From contig NC_060892.1 in assembly GCF_014805685.1 (NCBI RefSeq), positions 1,966,490 to 2,030,489 of the forward strand: DNA of 64,000 nt. Reading direction: 5' to 3'. The first letter of the stretch is position 1. Every line of letters begins with the position of its first letter. Shown here one piece after another: positions 37,639-52,755 of the stretch. Source of the DNA: Silurus meridionalis (lineage: Eukaryota > Chordata > Actinopteri > Siluriformes > Siluridae). Position numbers and translations under genes: made by a program. The notes under the pieces are model-generated. The model ran no database searches and was not told the DNA's origin. It worked only from the letters and a program-made list of their open reading frames with translations.

Positions 37639-40085
37639 GAAAGCAGTGATATGTAAGGTGGATTATGTACCTTTAAAAAATGTAGTGGCTGATACCAAGA
37701 GCTACAACCTCATATTCCCTACTATGGAACTCTTTTTGGATATATATAAGTACAGGTACACTTTAATGCCAAAAGTATTGGGACACAAAAACCTGTTCTG
37801 ATCTCAACCCACATCGTTACCTGACTTTACTAACAGCCTTGCAGCTGAATGAATCTCCATTGATCTCCACAAAATCTAGTGGAACAGCTTCCCAGAAGAG
37901 TAGAGGTTATTATAACAGCGAATGATGAATGAAATGTTTAAAAAAAGAAAAAAAAGCACTTACTGTACCGATATTATGCTGAGGTGTCCACAAACACATG
38001 TTCTGTATGTAGAGAAGCGGTAAAGTAGGTGCAAATGAACGTTTTCTCCGTTTGTGTTCAAATATACATTTTTGTTAAATATATGTGTGGCACAATTATT
38101 GGCACCCTTTAAGTCAGTCCTTTGTGAGTGTTCTGTAATGCCTGGAGAATACATGCCACAGGAATCTGAGACCATCTCTCCATGCAAAAATCTCTCAGAT
38201 CCTTCAAATGTCAAGGTCCATGCTGGTGGAATCTCCTGGAGCACCCTGACAGGAAATACAGCTATTCTCCCAAACCTTAACTCCATGTTCCCTCATTAAC
38301 TGAGTTTAACAAATTTATTCAAGTGTGTTTGTGTTGTTTATTTTTCTAATAGTGATGGATAAAGAGTGAATCTACTATATAAATGCAAATCTTATTACGA
38401 CAAACAAACAATAAAATCACATTTTAAATACATTTCAGTCAGTAGAACATGAGACTTTCAATCTTAGGGTCGTGAGTTCGAGTCCCCCGTTGAGCGACTG
38501 TTGTTTCCAGCTCTCTCTAGAGAAGCAAAACGTTTTCCTACGAAGGGCCAACAATAAAACTCAACTGAAGGCAGGGGTCCATTTGCAGAGGGGTATGTAA
38601 GATCATGGCTGGCACCCTCCCTCAATGCACCTAAAAAAACGAGGGGTAAATACACAAATAAATACACTATATGCAATGGCGCCCCCTATGTGTGGCGCTG
38701 CATATAATGCGTACCCGATTTTTGCCCTCTGACTGAAGGCCGTGGGTCGAAAATAAACCTTTAATTGAACTGTTGTACATTATAATAAATACGTTCTTAG
38801 AATATTTCTAAATTATTAAAGTAATGAATTGAAAACATTACTTTCATTTGAAAGCATTGAAGCGATCCAGTTTATAGTACAATAGAATTCAATGTACAGT
38901 ACATTCAAGCTTTAAGATTCCAAACCTTTTGCTTGTTATTTCAGTTCAATTCAATTTATGTAGCACTTTAACAATAGACACTGCCCCAAAGAAGCTTTTT
39001 CAGAAATAAATACTTGTATAAATGTATAAATGAATCCAAGTTTATCCCTAATCAGGCGACAGTGGTGAAGGAAAAACTCCCTGAGACTTCATGAGGAAAA
39101 AAACTTTGAGAGGAACCAGACTCAAAAGATAACATTGAAGTAAACTTATTGATAGAGACTTCAAAGCACTTTGTAAGTCGCTCTGGATAAAGGCGTCTGG
39201 CGATGCCATCAATGTTAATATTATCAGATCAGAACAATCATCGTACCTGTACTTATTCGATTTAATTTACAGGAAATTTTAATACATTTCATTTTCTGAA
39301 ACGGTCAAATTGTGTCTCCATAGCAACTGCACACGGTGTCATATCGATAGAAATTGTCGCCCCTTGTGACCTGGTGGCATCTTTTCCACACCCTGGTCCT
39401 GGGTTGGGAATTTTTGGATTATTTAGAAACTGCATGTAGTAAATGTAGAATGCAGCAATTCCTCTGACACTGACAGAATGAACCAGTTTTCCAGATTTTT
39501 TACGTTTTTGCCTCTGTGAAATCTCCCACACAGAGCCGGCCTCCTATAAACATTAATACCGTGGTGTTATGAGATTTAGAATGAAACCCAGCGAGTCCTA
39601 AACTAGCGAGCGGACGCCTACGCCGGAGCTCCTGAGTATCCGATGATGAGTTGAAGTGTTGATGAATTCTAAAGGACATGCCTGTTTTTTTGGAATCTCA
39701 AATGAGAAGAGAATTTCTGCCGAATGTGTGAATGGATGGGATTTGGTTTTAAAATAGGATCTGCGTCGTTTATTTATTTCTTTTTTTAATACGGTACGTT
39801 TCTGTTGTAACGTCACGCCGCTGGACAACACAGTTCAGGCACAGGGACATAGGGTGGCCTCGGTATGAAGTGTTAACGTGGTTCTGAAGGTCGTGCTGTA
39901 GGCAGGAGGTGGGCTTGGTGCGGGGAGGGGAGGGGGTGTCTGACTGATGGCTATGGTCTCGCTCAAGGTTGCTGAACAGGACTGAGCCATTAGGAAGTGT
40001 GTTTAAGACTTCACACTCTATTAACAGTAATATAGGAGCTATAGTGCTCAGTGCTTTTACGGTATTATACACTTTCAGACCTGCA

Positions 40086-40144
<59 letters not shown>

Positions 40145-43100
40145 AGACCATATATTTCAAGTAACAACCAGAGGTGTAAAGATCCACTGTATGGGCAAAT
40201 GTATGTGGACACCTGACCATAGGAGAACCTCCACTCTTCTGGGAAGATGTTCCACTAGATTTTTTTGAAAAATTTTTTTTTGGAGATTTATTCAGCCATA
40301 AGCATGTTAGTAAAATCATGTAATGATGTAGGTGAGGTGAGAAGGCCTGGGGTGCAGTCAAAGCTCCATAAAAGGAGATCTTTCACTCCATCCCATGTCA
40401 AGGATATCTTCATCGAGCTGGCTTTGTGCCCTTTGTGTCTGCATATGCTGGAATATGTTTGGGTCCCGTAGTTGAAGTGAACTAGACAAAGTCATCCTAG
40501 ACAACTGTTTGCCTCCGAGTTTATGGTAAATGTCATCACCTGATAAAGGATGTGTTCATGGCGCATGTCAAAATGGTGAAAGAGCGCCTCCTAGGTGTGG
40601 CCTGTATTAAATCTTCAAGTAATGCACCTCAGCCACTGCAGAGAGTCAGCTGCCCTGGACACACATCCACTCATCCTCCTTCACAGAGTATCATTTCTTC
40701 ATCAAGTGGCTGGTCTTGTTCTAATGCCAAATCCCCCCCTCCCCCCAAAAAAACCAAAAAACATTAATAAGGAATGACACTTGTTCATGTTTCTTTCTTT
40801 TCTTTTTATCTCGTTCCTGCTTCTCTGTATATCTACCAGTCTCAGTGTTAGGGGAGTGGCCATTACATTACATTTACATAATGGAATTTGGATCAGATGC
40901 CCTTATCCAGAGCATCTTAAGGGTCGAGGGCCTTGCTCAAGGGCCCAGTGATGCCAGCTTGGTCGGGTGGTACTGGGATTTTAACTCATGACCTTCCTGG
41001 TCCAAAGTCCAATGTTTTAACCAGTGAGCAACCACTTCCCAATTACACATCACATCACATTGAAGTTTTCTCTCGTGAGATGAATCGTATGATATGATTA
41101 TACCGTATCGCAACGTGTCAACTTGAATAGGAAATAAATTCCATGCACTTTCAGTAGTATACAGTGCCCCCCATTAATATTGGCACCCTGGGGAAATATG
41201 AGCAAGAAAAGGCTGTGAAAGGCTGTGAAATATTGCTTAATCTTTTGTTAAAAAAAAATACCCAGTTCTTATGAAGATCAATCTCGGATCCTTTGCCATG
41301 CATTTTCCAACCTCATCAGGAATTAGCTGAGAAGGGTATGCCCAGTAACCATCGTGCAGTTCTGCTCCACTCTATACATTCTGTATCATCTGGATAATTA
41401 GAACCGTATAGAAATATCTACATATCATCTTTATATACACTGTGCAAAATTCTTGTACAGCTGTTCATATTTCATATTGTACATTTATATATCCCATATT
41501 TTTTAACGTATATTGTGCCTTACACGCATATTGCTATAATCAAAATTTATATATATATATATCTTCTTCTTCTTTCGGCTGCTCCCATTAGAGGTTGCCA
41601 CAGCGGATCATCCGTCTCCATATCACCCTGTCCTCAACATCTGCCTCTTTCACACCAACTACCTGCATGTCTTCCCTCACCACATCCATAAACCTCCTTC
41701 TTGGCCTTCCTCTTTTCCTTCTACCTGGTGGCTCCATCCTCAGCATTCGTTTACCAATATAATTCATGTCCCTCCTTTGCACATGTCCAAACCATCTCAA
41801 TCTCGCCTCCCTCACCTTGTCACCAAAACGTCCTACATGCGCTGTCCCTCTAGTAAACTCATTTCTAATCCTGTCCATCGTCGTCACTCCCAACGAAAAC
41901 CTTAACATCTTCAGCTCTGCTGCCTCCAGCTCCATCTCCTGTATTTTACTCAATGCCACTGTCTCTAAACCATACAACATCTCAGGTCTCACCACAGTCC
42001 TATAAACTTTCCTTTCATTCTTGCAGATACTCTTCTATCACAAATCACTCCTGCTATCACTCTTCTCCACCCACTCCACCCTGCCTGCACTCTTTTCTTT
42101 ACTTCTCTAACACACTCTCCATTACTTTGCACTGTTGACCCCAGGTACCTGAACTCCTCCACCTTCTCCACCTCTTCTCCCTGCAACCGCACCACTCCAC
42201 TGCCCTCATTCTCATTCACACACATGTACTCTGTCTTACTCCTACTGACTTTCATTCCCCTTCTCTCCAACGCATATCTCCACCTCTCCAGGCTCTTCTC
42301 AACCTGCTCCCTACTCTCACCACAAATCACAATATCACCATATCGGCATGAAACCATACTGTTGCTCACAGATGGTCACCTCTTCTCTCAGCCTGGCTTC
42401 CACTACTCTTTCCCATAACTTCATGGTGTGACTGATCAACTTAATTCCTCTGTAGTTACTGCAAGACTGCACATCTCCTTTATGCTTAAAGATCGGTACC
42501 AGCACACTCCTTCTCCATTCCTCAGGCATCTTCTCACCTTCCAAAATCCTGTTAAACAACCTGGTCAAAAACTCCACTGCCATCTCTCCTAAACATCTCC
42601 ACGCTTCTACCGGTATGTCATCTGGTCCAACCGACTTTCCACTCTTCATCCTCTTAATCGCTGCTCTCACTTCCTCCTTACTAATCCTATCTACATCCTG
42701 CTTCACCAACTCCACATCATCCAACCTTCTCTCTCTGATTTTCCTCATTCATCAGCTGCTCAAAATACTCCTCCACCTTCTCAACACACTCTCCTCACTA
42801 GTCAACACATTTCCTCTCCATCCTTTACTGCTCTAACTTGCAGTACATCCTTCCCAGCTCGGTCCCTCTGTCTGGCCAATCGGTATAAATTCTTTTCTCC
42901 TTCCTTAGTGTCCAACCTCTCATACAGCTCCTCATATACCTTTTCCTTGGCTTTCGCCACATCTCTCTTTACCTGCTGCCGAATCTCCTTGTACTCCTGC
43001 CTACTTTTCTCATCACTCTGTCTATCCCACTTCTGTTTTGCCAACCTCTTTCTTCTTATGTTCTCCTGCACTTCCTCATTCCACCACCATGTCTCCTTGT

Positions 43101-44347
43101 CTTGCTTTCTATTTCCAGATGTCACACCAAGTACTTTTCTAGCTGCCTCCCTCATCACTCCTGCAGTAGTTCCCCAATCATCCAACACCTCTTCAACACC
43201 ACCGAGCTCCTGTCTGACCTCTTCCCTGAACCTCACACTACACTCATCCTCTTTAAGTTTCCACCATCTTATTCTTCTTTCAGTCCTCACTCTCCTCCTC
43301 TTCTTCTTCGCCTCCAAAACCATCCTACAGACCACCATCCGATGCTGTCTAGCTACACTGTCCCCTGCCAACACCTTACAGTCTCCAATCTCCTTCAGAT
43401 TGCATCTCCTCCATAGCACATAGTCCACCTGTGTGCACCTTCCTCCACTCTTATACGTCACCCTATGATCCTCCTTCTTCTTAAAATAAGTGTTCACCAC
43501 TGCCATTTCCATCCTTTTAGCAAAATCTACCACCATCTGCCCTTCCACATTCCTCTCCTTAAAACCATACCTACCATCACCTCCTCATCACCTCTGTTCC
43601 CTTCACCTACATGCCCATTAAAGTCTGCCCCAATTACCAATCGTTCTTTCCTAGGTACACCATCTACCACTTCATCTAATTCACTCAAGAATTTTTCCTT
43701 CTGCTCCTCTCACAGCCAACTTGTGGAGCATAGGCACTGATGACATTTATCATCATCCCTTCAACTTCCACCTTCACGATCATCACCCTATCAGAAACTC
43801 TCTTCACCTCCACTACACTCTTACTGTACTCTTCCTTCAGAATCACCCCTACACCATTTCTCTTTCCATCCACACCATGATAAAACAGTTTAAATCCACC
43901 TCCAATGTTCCTGGCCTTACTCCCTTTCCACTTGGTCTCCTGAACACACAGCATATCTACCTTTCTCCTCTCCAGCATATCAGCTATCTCTCTCCCTTTA
44001 CCCGTCATAGTACCAACATTTAAAGTACCTACCCGAACCTCCACCCGAACCTTTCCTACACTGCTCCTTTCCCTGCCGTCTCTGTAGACGTCTTTCTTCT
44101 CTCCTTCTCCTCCTTCGGCCAACAGTAGCCCAATTTCCACCAGTACCCTGTCAGCTAACGATACCTGTGGCGGTCGTTGTAAACCCGGGCCTCGACCGAT
44201 CCGGTATGAAATTCTCATTTGTGATCCGCATATTTGATTTGGCACATGTTTTTACGCTGGATGCCCTTCCTAACGCAACCCTCCCCATTTACCCGGGCTT
44301 GGGACCGGCACTAAGAGTGCACTGGCTTGTGCATCCATAATGGCTGG

Positions 44348-44394
<47 letters not shown>

Positions 44395-44678
44395 TGAGAT
44401 ACTCTTGTGTCAGCACGTGTCAGAATAGCAGACGTTGTAACTCACGTGGTCAGAACAGTACCGGTTGCACAGCTCCTGATGTACACAAGAAGATGTCTTT
44501 TGACACACTTAAGGTGTGACTTACGAAGGACGGTGCTCCCTGTGACTGTGCGTGCAGCCTTGTGCTGCCATCTGTTGGCGTGTTACAAAACTAGTCTCGA
44601 AACTTTTTGATACCACCTCGTATATATGCACATTTTTTTGTGTACCTGTATTATGCAATGACAATACATTTCTTTCTA

Positions 44679-44732
<54 letters not shown>

Positions 44733-45637
44733 CGTCCGTCCGTCTGTCTGTCTTATTGGACTTCACTGTATTTAGAGAAAGAGTAAGAGTAGGAAAGTTA
44801 TGGTCTATGCAGGATACAGCTGAGTGTGTATTGGGGCTGTGGATTTAAAGGGAAGGAGTGTATTTGTGTGGAAATTATGTTAGGGGAAAAAAACGCAGCT
44901 AGTATCATCTTACGTCTGCCAAAAGTCTAGCTTTGGAAATATCGTTCCGGTTATTTTTGGGAATGCTGTTAATGGAATACGGAACACTTCTAGCTTTGGG
45001 AATACTATAACCAATTACGGTGGTGCCCATAAAAGTGCTTTGAATGAAATCCAGAAAGCCATGGAATGTAATCTTTCCTGAAATGAGTTTGTATTGCAGC
45101 GAAATTTGAGGACAATCTACTGTCATGACGAGGGAAAATAGTTACTTTGTGTGGCTTGGAATTATTTTGGGGGAAAAAAATTAGAATTGTGCTTCTTTGT
45201 TCGTGTCTGGTGTTTCTGACGTGGGTTCAGGACGACGGGGTAGAAAAGGTAGAAATGTTGGGGGTGCACTTTATATAATGATAGAGAAGGAGAGATAGAG
45301 AGAAAGTGAGAAAAGATCAGAGGAGCTGCGCAGGAGAGTCTGATAAGGAGACAGAGTGAGAAATGATCAAGTGAGCGAAATGGGAGAAAAAAGAGCAGCG
45401 CTGAATTGAATCGCACATAGAGACGAGTGGAGGGAGGGAAGGAGGGAGGGAGAGGGAAGGAGGGTGAGGGAACAAGTGAGTGTGGGTGTGACGGAAAGGA
45501 AGAAAGAAAGGAAAAGAGAGAAAAAGAGAAAGAGAGAGAGAGAGAGAAAGAACAGTTGAGTCAGATTTCATCTCCATCACTCACACTGTGCTGCATGTCT
45601 GCCTGCTGAGACTGAGTGTGTCACCAAGACCAATTCA

Positions 45638-45705
<68 letters not shown>

Positions 45706-47647
45706 TCTCTTTTAATCTCTCTATCACTCTTTTTGGTCTCACTCCCTCTTGTTCCCACACATTCTGTCCTCTCCTCTTTTTACTCTCTATCCTACTTTCT
45801 ATCACTTTTTTGCGATAGAAACCACACGGCCAATAGTTTGTGGAAACCTGACCATGAAATTGTAATGTGCTTTTTTGAGCAGCCCGTTCCCTCGTTCCAC
45901 ACGTAATCAGTTCACTTCATTTTTATTCGTTTCGCTCTTTTAACAATGGATATTGTCTTAAAGCAGCTTCACAGAGATAAAGAGGTCATTAGGAAGAAGA
46001 AAGTCCGTTCCTTATAAGTGTAAGTTGGTCCCTAACGAGTGAATCGGTGGCGACTGTGGTGAAGAAAAAACTCCCTGAGATGAAACCTCGAGAGGAACCA
46101 GACTCAAGAGGGAACCTCATCCTCATCTGGGTGGCACCGAATGTCCATTTATTACAAATAAACCATGTGGAGGTGCAGTGATGGTTGAACGCAACCTGTT
46201 TTGACATTAAAGTCCAAATCCATCCTCAAAGCTTCTGTGTTACTCTATAATTATATGGACCTCCAGGTTGTTGATGTGGAACCATCCCCAGCTGCACACG
46301 GTGGCCTCCAGTGGCAGGGCGCTGGGACAAAGCTGGAAAATCTGAGGAGAGGGACAGGAACACTGGTCACTGGTACCTCAGGTACCTCGGGATCACTTGA
46401 CTCCGAATTAGTCCCCATTTCCTATTAACCTCCACTCTTCTGGGAAGATGTTCTACCAGATTTTATAGAGATTCATTTAACTACTTAGTAAAGTCAGGTA
46501 CTGATGTAAGTGAGGTGAGGAGAGGAACGTAATCTGGAAGTCTACTTTTCAAAGAGTATCAAGCGCCTTCTGCTGTGTGTGCCGAATCTCCGCAATGGTG
46601 TCAAAACGGCAAACCTGGCGAACATTTTCAGGAAGAGAGTGAAGTACGCAGAAGCCAAAAGCATGGTAACTCACATGGTCAGAATAGCAGCAGCTGCACA
46701 GCACCTGATGTACACAGGTTAGTGCCCCCTGTGACTGTGCGTGCAGCTCTGTGCTGCCATCTGTTGGCATGTTTCAAAACTAATCTTGAAACTTTTTGAT
46801 ACTACCTTGTATCTTCATGGAGCTGGCTTTGTTCTCTTAATGTAAACATTTATAGCATTTTCCATACACAAATGACGTGTGTGTGATTTGACGTGTGTGT
46901 GATTTGACGTGTGTGTGATTTGACGTGTGTGTGTGATTTGACGTGTGTATGATTTTGCTTTGCCAGAAATATCCTTTGCAATATACCAAAACGTTGCACA
47001 AACACACTTCGTGTACTGTATATGAAAGTTATCTACATTTAAAGGTTCGATTTCATGTTAAAACAAATTGTGTACATGAAGTAAAACGTTTTTGCATTTT
47101 TTTAATTCCGGTTTGGGACAATAACTAAATTATGTTTTTATTTATATATTTTTTTTTATTAAGCTTAACTTTACTCGTGTCATTTCTTTGTAAAAGAATC
47201 GATGTCTCTTGTTTTCTTTCTTTTTTTTTTGACTTTTAAATATGAGAGTTTTGGGAGTGACATCATTCCAACATTTTTGGCTTGTTCTTTTTTTTGAAGC
47301 AACTGCAAACCATGTTTTTAACCATTTATTCAATACAATTAGAGAAATGTAGTGTAGTTATATTAAGTAAGTAATAATTATATATTAGAAAAAAGTATAT
47401 TTTCCGTATTACATAAGCACAATTGTATTCTATACGCATATATGTGGCATGTGTGTATTTTGAAAAATATATGTACATTATTTTTCATATTTTGAAATAT
47501 ATATATACACACAAGTATCTGAGATATATTTTTATAACTGTGAAATAAAAACATGAACATGCATGTAATATATCTGCTTTGCATATATTGCTATATATCA
47601 GATTTCCATATGGGACAGAGAAATTATGTAATAACAGGCTTTTAAAA

Positions 47648-47714
<67 letters not shown>

Positions 47715-47894
47715 TCTTTATCTATGTATAGATTGTCATTTGTACTTGTCAGGTTACAGAGGCTTTAGTTTGATGGATGATGTATTCATTATGAATGAAG
47801 ACCCTGTGTTTCTCTGTGTTCACAGTACTATGAGATGTCTTACGGACTTAACATAGAGATGCACAAACAGGTAAGAGTGTGTGTGTGTGTATGA

Positions 47895-47957
<63 letters not shown>

Positions 47958-48016
47958 CCAAATGCACAGGTATAGGAAACACTAAAAAGTAAAGGTTTGG
48001 TTAATCTCTGTTGCAT

Positions 48017-48065
<49 letters not shown>

Positions 48066-48206
48066 GTTCACATTACTATTAGATGTCCTATTGACTTAAT
48101 TTGGAGATGCACATACACTATCTCTCTGTCTGCCTGCCTGTCTGCCTGCCTGCCTGCCTGCCTGCCTGTCTGTCTGTCTGTCTGTCTGTCTGCCTGCCTG
48201 TCTGTA

Positions 48207-48244
<38 letters not shown>

Positions 48245-48297
48245 GAGCCAAACACACACATGTTTTTTCTCTAATTCTGGTACATGTTACATTCAAT

Positions 48298-48334
<37 letters not shown>

Positions 48335-51300
48335 TGGTTTCTCTCTTACTCTGTTGCGTATGCACATACAATTATTTCATATGTGCCACAAACACACGCA
48401 CGCACGCACACACACACACACACGCACGCACGCACGCACGCACACATGTTCCCTTCTCGCTCATTTCCTCCTGCTTTCCAGCTCATTGACAGTGGCGGAT
48501 GTGCCGGATGTTGGGCTCTGTCTCATTCTTCATCTGATTGATGCTTTGCTCTGGGAGTCTTGAGGTTTGTGATGAAATGACGTGTGTGTGTTTAGCGATG
48601 CTGGGGCCGAGCTGCACGGCAGCGTGGGTTGACACGGCGCAGCGCGGTGAGGACGGATCCGAGCTGCGAATGCGCACTGAATGTAGGTCAGGATGACGCA
48701 GTTTTAAACACAAACGGGAAATATGTGTGTCAGTGGACCCAGGAGAGGGAAACGCACAGACGTGGGAGAGTGAGCTGGGCAATGGTTGGGAGAAGGAAAG
48801 GACTTTTTGTGCTTTTTCTTTGTGAAAAGGTGCACGAGTGTGTATTTGTATTGTTAGAGATGATGCACTGTATGACTTCTGATTTGCAATTCTTTGCATG
48901 GATGAATATATTGGATAATCCATGCATGTAAAGCAACCAGGCACAGATGCACGTCAGAGAGAGGAGCGAGGGATATGAGAAATGTGATGCAGCTGGTTTT
49001 AAAGAATAAGTGACAACAGGAGGAAAAACATCAGATGAATAGCAGGTGTGGAAAATGTTTGTCGTTTGAATAAAAAGGAGTTATTTTTTACACTGTGTGA
49101 TTTCAGTACATGAGTATATTCTAAAATTGGAGCCAAATTCAATACCAGGCTGTACCATTCTCTGGGTCCGATTATCTGCTGCGAATCCTCTGCAACTGAA
49201 ACTAAATGACTACATTCTACGTGGCCATTCACTGGTACGATCCAAGTTCACGCTGAAATCTACGTCTCATAACCAGAAACCTTCTGAAGAAATTTGCGGC
49301 CATATTTTTCGGCGTCCATTAGCACATTTCGATCCCCTTTCTCCTTTATTCCAAAAATTTTAGGAGGGATTTGAACTGGAATTAATATCGACAGTGAACT
49401 GTAACGAATGAACATTTGGTGATGAGGATGAGGTTCCCTTTTGAGTCTCAAGGTTTCTCTCTCAGGGAGTTTTTCCTTCACCACAGTCTCCACTGGCTCA
49501 CTCATTAAAAATTACATTATTTTAAAATTTCTCTACAAATAAGTCTGAATTGAATTGAAATAACTGTAGCTGTTGTGCCCCGGTAAGTTTGTACGTATCC
49601 CATGCTGTCCTCCTATTGGTGGATTTTAGCATACATGCTAATGTTAAATTAAAAAAGATTCTGCTTGTTTTCGGTCACCATGGCATCGAAATAGCTCCGC
49701 ACATCATGTATCCCATCATTGCCAATCGATGTGTGATTTTTGTCTGACAGCAAACTCGAGGCGTTCGGTTGCGTAGTTGGTGTGGGCTGTGCTTCAGAGA
49801 ATCGTTTACAGGCTGAGAGAACACGGCGTTCGGTTTTCGAGAAAACACGTAGCAGGTAATAAACGAGCGAACACAATAAATGAGTACATTCCACTACAGT
49901 TTATTTTAAATGTGTTACTTGTCACACCCTTTTTAATGTGATGGGATTTGAGCTCATGACCTACTGATTAGTATAAAGCCATTGGGTTATTGATGGCAAC
50001 AAGTCTAATTAGCTGCTGTATATTCTTCAGCAATTTTTCTAGACTGACTCCCTACATACTCACCACTGACTCCCTACAGACTCACTACTGACCCCCTACA
50101 GACTCACTACTGACCCCCAACAGACTCACTACTGACCCCCTACAGACTCACCACTGACTCCCTACAGACTCACTACTGACTCCCTACAGACTCACTACTG
50201 ACCCCCAACAGACTCACTACTGACCCCCTACAGACTCACTACTGACCCCCTACAGACTCACTACTGACTCCCTACAGACTCACTACTGACCCCCAACAGA
50301 CTCACTACTGACCCCCTACAGACTCACTACTGACCCCCTACATACTCACTACTGACTCCTTACTGACTCCTTACAGGCTCCCTACATATTCACTACCGAC
50401 TCTATACAGACTTACTTCTGACTCCCTACAAACTCACTACTGATTCCCTACATACTCACTACAAACTCCCTACATACTCACTACTGACTCCCTACAGACT
50501 CACCATATACTCACTACTGACTCCCTACAGACTCACTACAAACTCCCTACATACTCACTACTGACTCCCTACAGACTCACTACAGACTCCCTACAGGCTC
50601 CCTACATACTCACTACTGACTCCCTACAGACTCACTACAAACTCCCTACATACTCACTACTGACTCCCTACAGACTCACTACAGACTTCCTACAGACTCC
50701 CTACAGACTCACTACATACTCTCTACTGACTCGCTACAGACTCACTACTGATTCTTTACAGACTCCCTGCATACTAACTACTGACTTCCTACTGTCTCTA
50801 CAGACTCACTCCTGATTCTCTACAGACTCACTCCTGATTCTCTACAGACTCACTCCTGATTCTCTACAGACTCACTCCTGATTCTCTACAGACTCACTAC
50901 TGACTTCCTCAAGTCAAGTCAAGTAGCTTTTATTGTTATTTCAACCATAAATATCTGACGCATTACACAGTGAAATTAAACAACGTTCTTCCTGAAAACT
51001 GCTGCTACATACAACAACAATCACAGAAAACACGGTGCCAAGGACTAGTGTCCTCAACACATAAAGTGTGCAACCTGGTGCAAACAGTGCAAAGACAACA
51101 CAAGACAGTGTAAGACAAATTACACAAAACACAAAATACAAAATAGAAAAACCTGTTGTATATTGCACACTGCGGTGTGTTCCTTCTGAGTCTCTACAGA
51201 GTCTTTACTGACTCCATACAGAGTCTTTACTGACTCCATACAGAGTCTCTACTGTACCGGCCACCCTGGGGCCAGCTGGCATGTCTACAGTAACGTCTGC

Positions 51301-51816
51301 ATTTTCACTTCTTTTGATTGGACGGTCAGAGAGCGCACGAGTCAAAGCTTTCAAACCGCATCTGTAACAAACTGCACAAGCTCAAATATATTCATGTGGG
51401 TTTATTAGCTGTTTTTTTATTCCACAACGACTGTCAGAGGAGAAGAATCTGATTTCATCGCTGATACACTTACAAAGACATTTACAATACGGATTTTTTG
51501 AGAAAAGCTGGACATCGAGAGGAAACGTCACCATAACAGTTCAGAGCAGTTCATTATGCTTTTTCATCAACCATTTATACTTTTAAGTTTTTTTAACCGT
51601 AGAATTTGCACAAAAACACACAATGTGCCTTCATTTCAAATCCCCAGGAAAACCGTAATGCAGGAAAAAACCTGACACAGAAATGCAGAGAAACTGATTT
51701 TCTGAGGTAAATATCGATGCGTCTGCTGGAGATGATGTATGTGGGTGGAGACTTGTGTTGAATTGTGTTCATTGGGTTTCTTGCTTTAGTAATGACATTT
51801 ATTCTCAGACGGAATA

Positions 51817-51882
<66 letters not shown>

Positions 51883-51989
51883 CACACACACACATGCAAA
51901 CACACAGACATAGAGAAAGACATAAGGGGAGAAAGAAAGAAAGAAAAAAGAAAGAAAGAAAGAAAGGAAAAGAACTGGAGTAATTACAG

Positions 51990-52072
<83 letters not shown>

Positions 52073-52113
52073 GTGTGTGCATGCGTGTATTCACACAGAA
52101 AGAGGGAGCAGAA

Positions 52114-52157
<44 letters not shown>

Positions 52158-52188
52158 GAAAGAAAGAAAGAAAGAACTGGAGTCATTA

Positions 52189-52244
<56 letters not shown>

Positions 52245-52370
52245 CAGAGAGATAAATAGGGAGGATGGGGAGAAAGAGAGAGAGAAAGAGTGATTTTCTC
52301 TGTTGTCTGCCAGCAGCTGCCTCTCATCTCTGTTCTATCAGTCCAGTGTGTGACATGATTCAGGGCAGGC

Positions 52371-52463
<93 letters not shown>

Positions 52464-52570
52464 CTGAGCCTATGTTGGCATTTGTTTTGTGTGTCTGTGA
52501 GTGAGTGTGTCTGTCTGTGCTGTCATCCACCACGGTGTGTGAGCATGCTCAGACGTGCATATATCTCTCT

Positions 52571-52637
<67 letters not shown>

Positions 52638-52703
52638 TAGAGTATAGTATGAAAGTGTATACTGTGGATGCATTTCACTGCTCTCTGCTCTCATTATAGA
52701 TGC

Positions 52704-52755
<52 letters not shown>

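Larger units (their letters stand above)
41568..44345 (-). mobile_element. RTE-clade LINE, almost full length but inactive
   Basis: On the minus strand the order is 5' UTR (44345-44200), APE-type endonuclease (44245-43685), linker (43548-42802), reverse transcriptase start (42748-42335), RT thumb and C-terminus (42369-41588) and 3' UTR ending GAAAGAAGAAGAAGAT. At least three frame breaks are present. A deletion near 42350 joins the motif EQQYGFMP to DIVICGES, removing about 130 codons with the central RT motifs and the FA of the FADD catalytic site. The 5' and 3' ends are shared with SINE-like copies at 34.4 and 36.1 kb. Confidence 0.9.

Noticed and set aside
38433..38496. Functional tRNA-Lys gene
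   Set aside because: The acceptor 5' strand is missing, the anticodon loop has changed and SINE-like sequence follows.
41588..44245. Host endonuclease/reverse-transcriptase gene
   Set aside because: Order of domains, 5' and 3' ends and multiple frame breaks identify an RTE LINE that lacks its catalytic RT core.
48483..48944. 153-codon minus-strand ORF over the CpG-richer patch at 48.6 kb
   Set aside because: No recognisable domain, no splice framing, and composition is like random intron. The CpG patch was too short to call a promoter.
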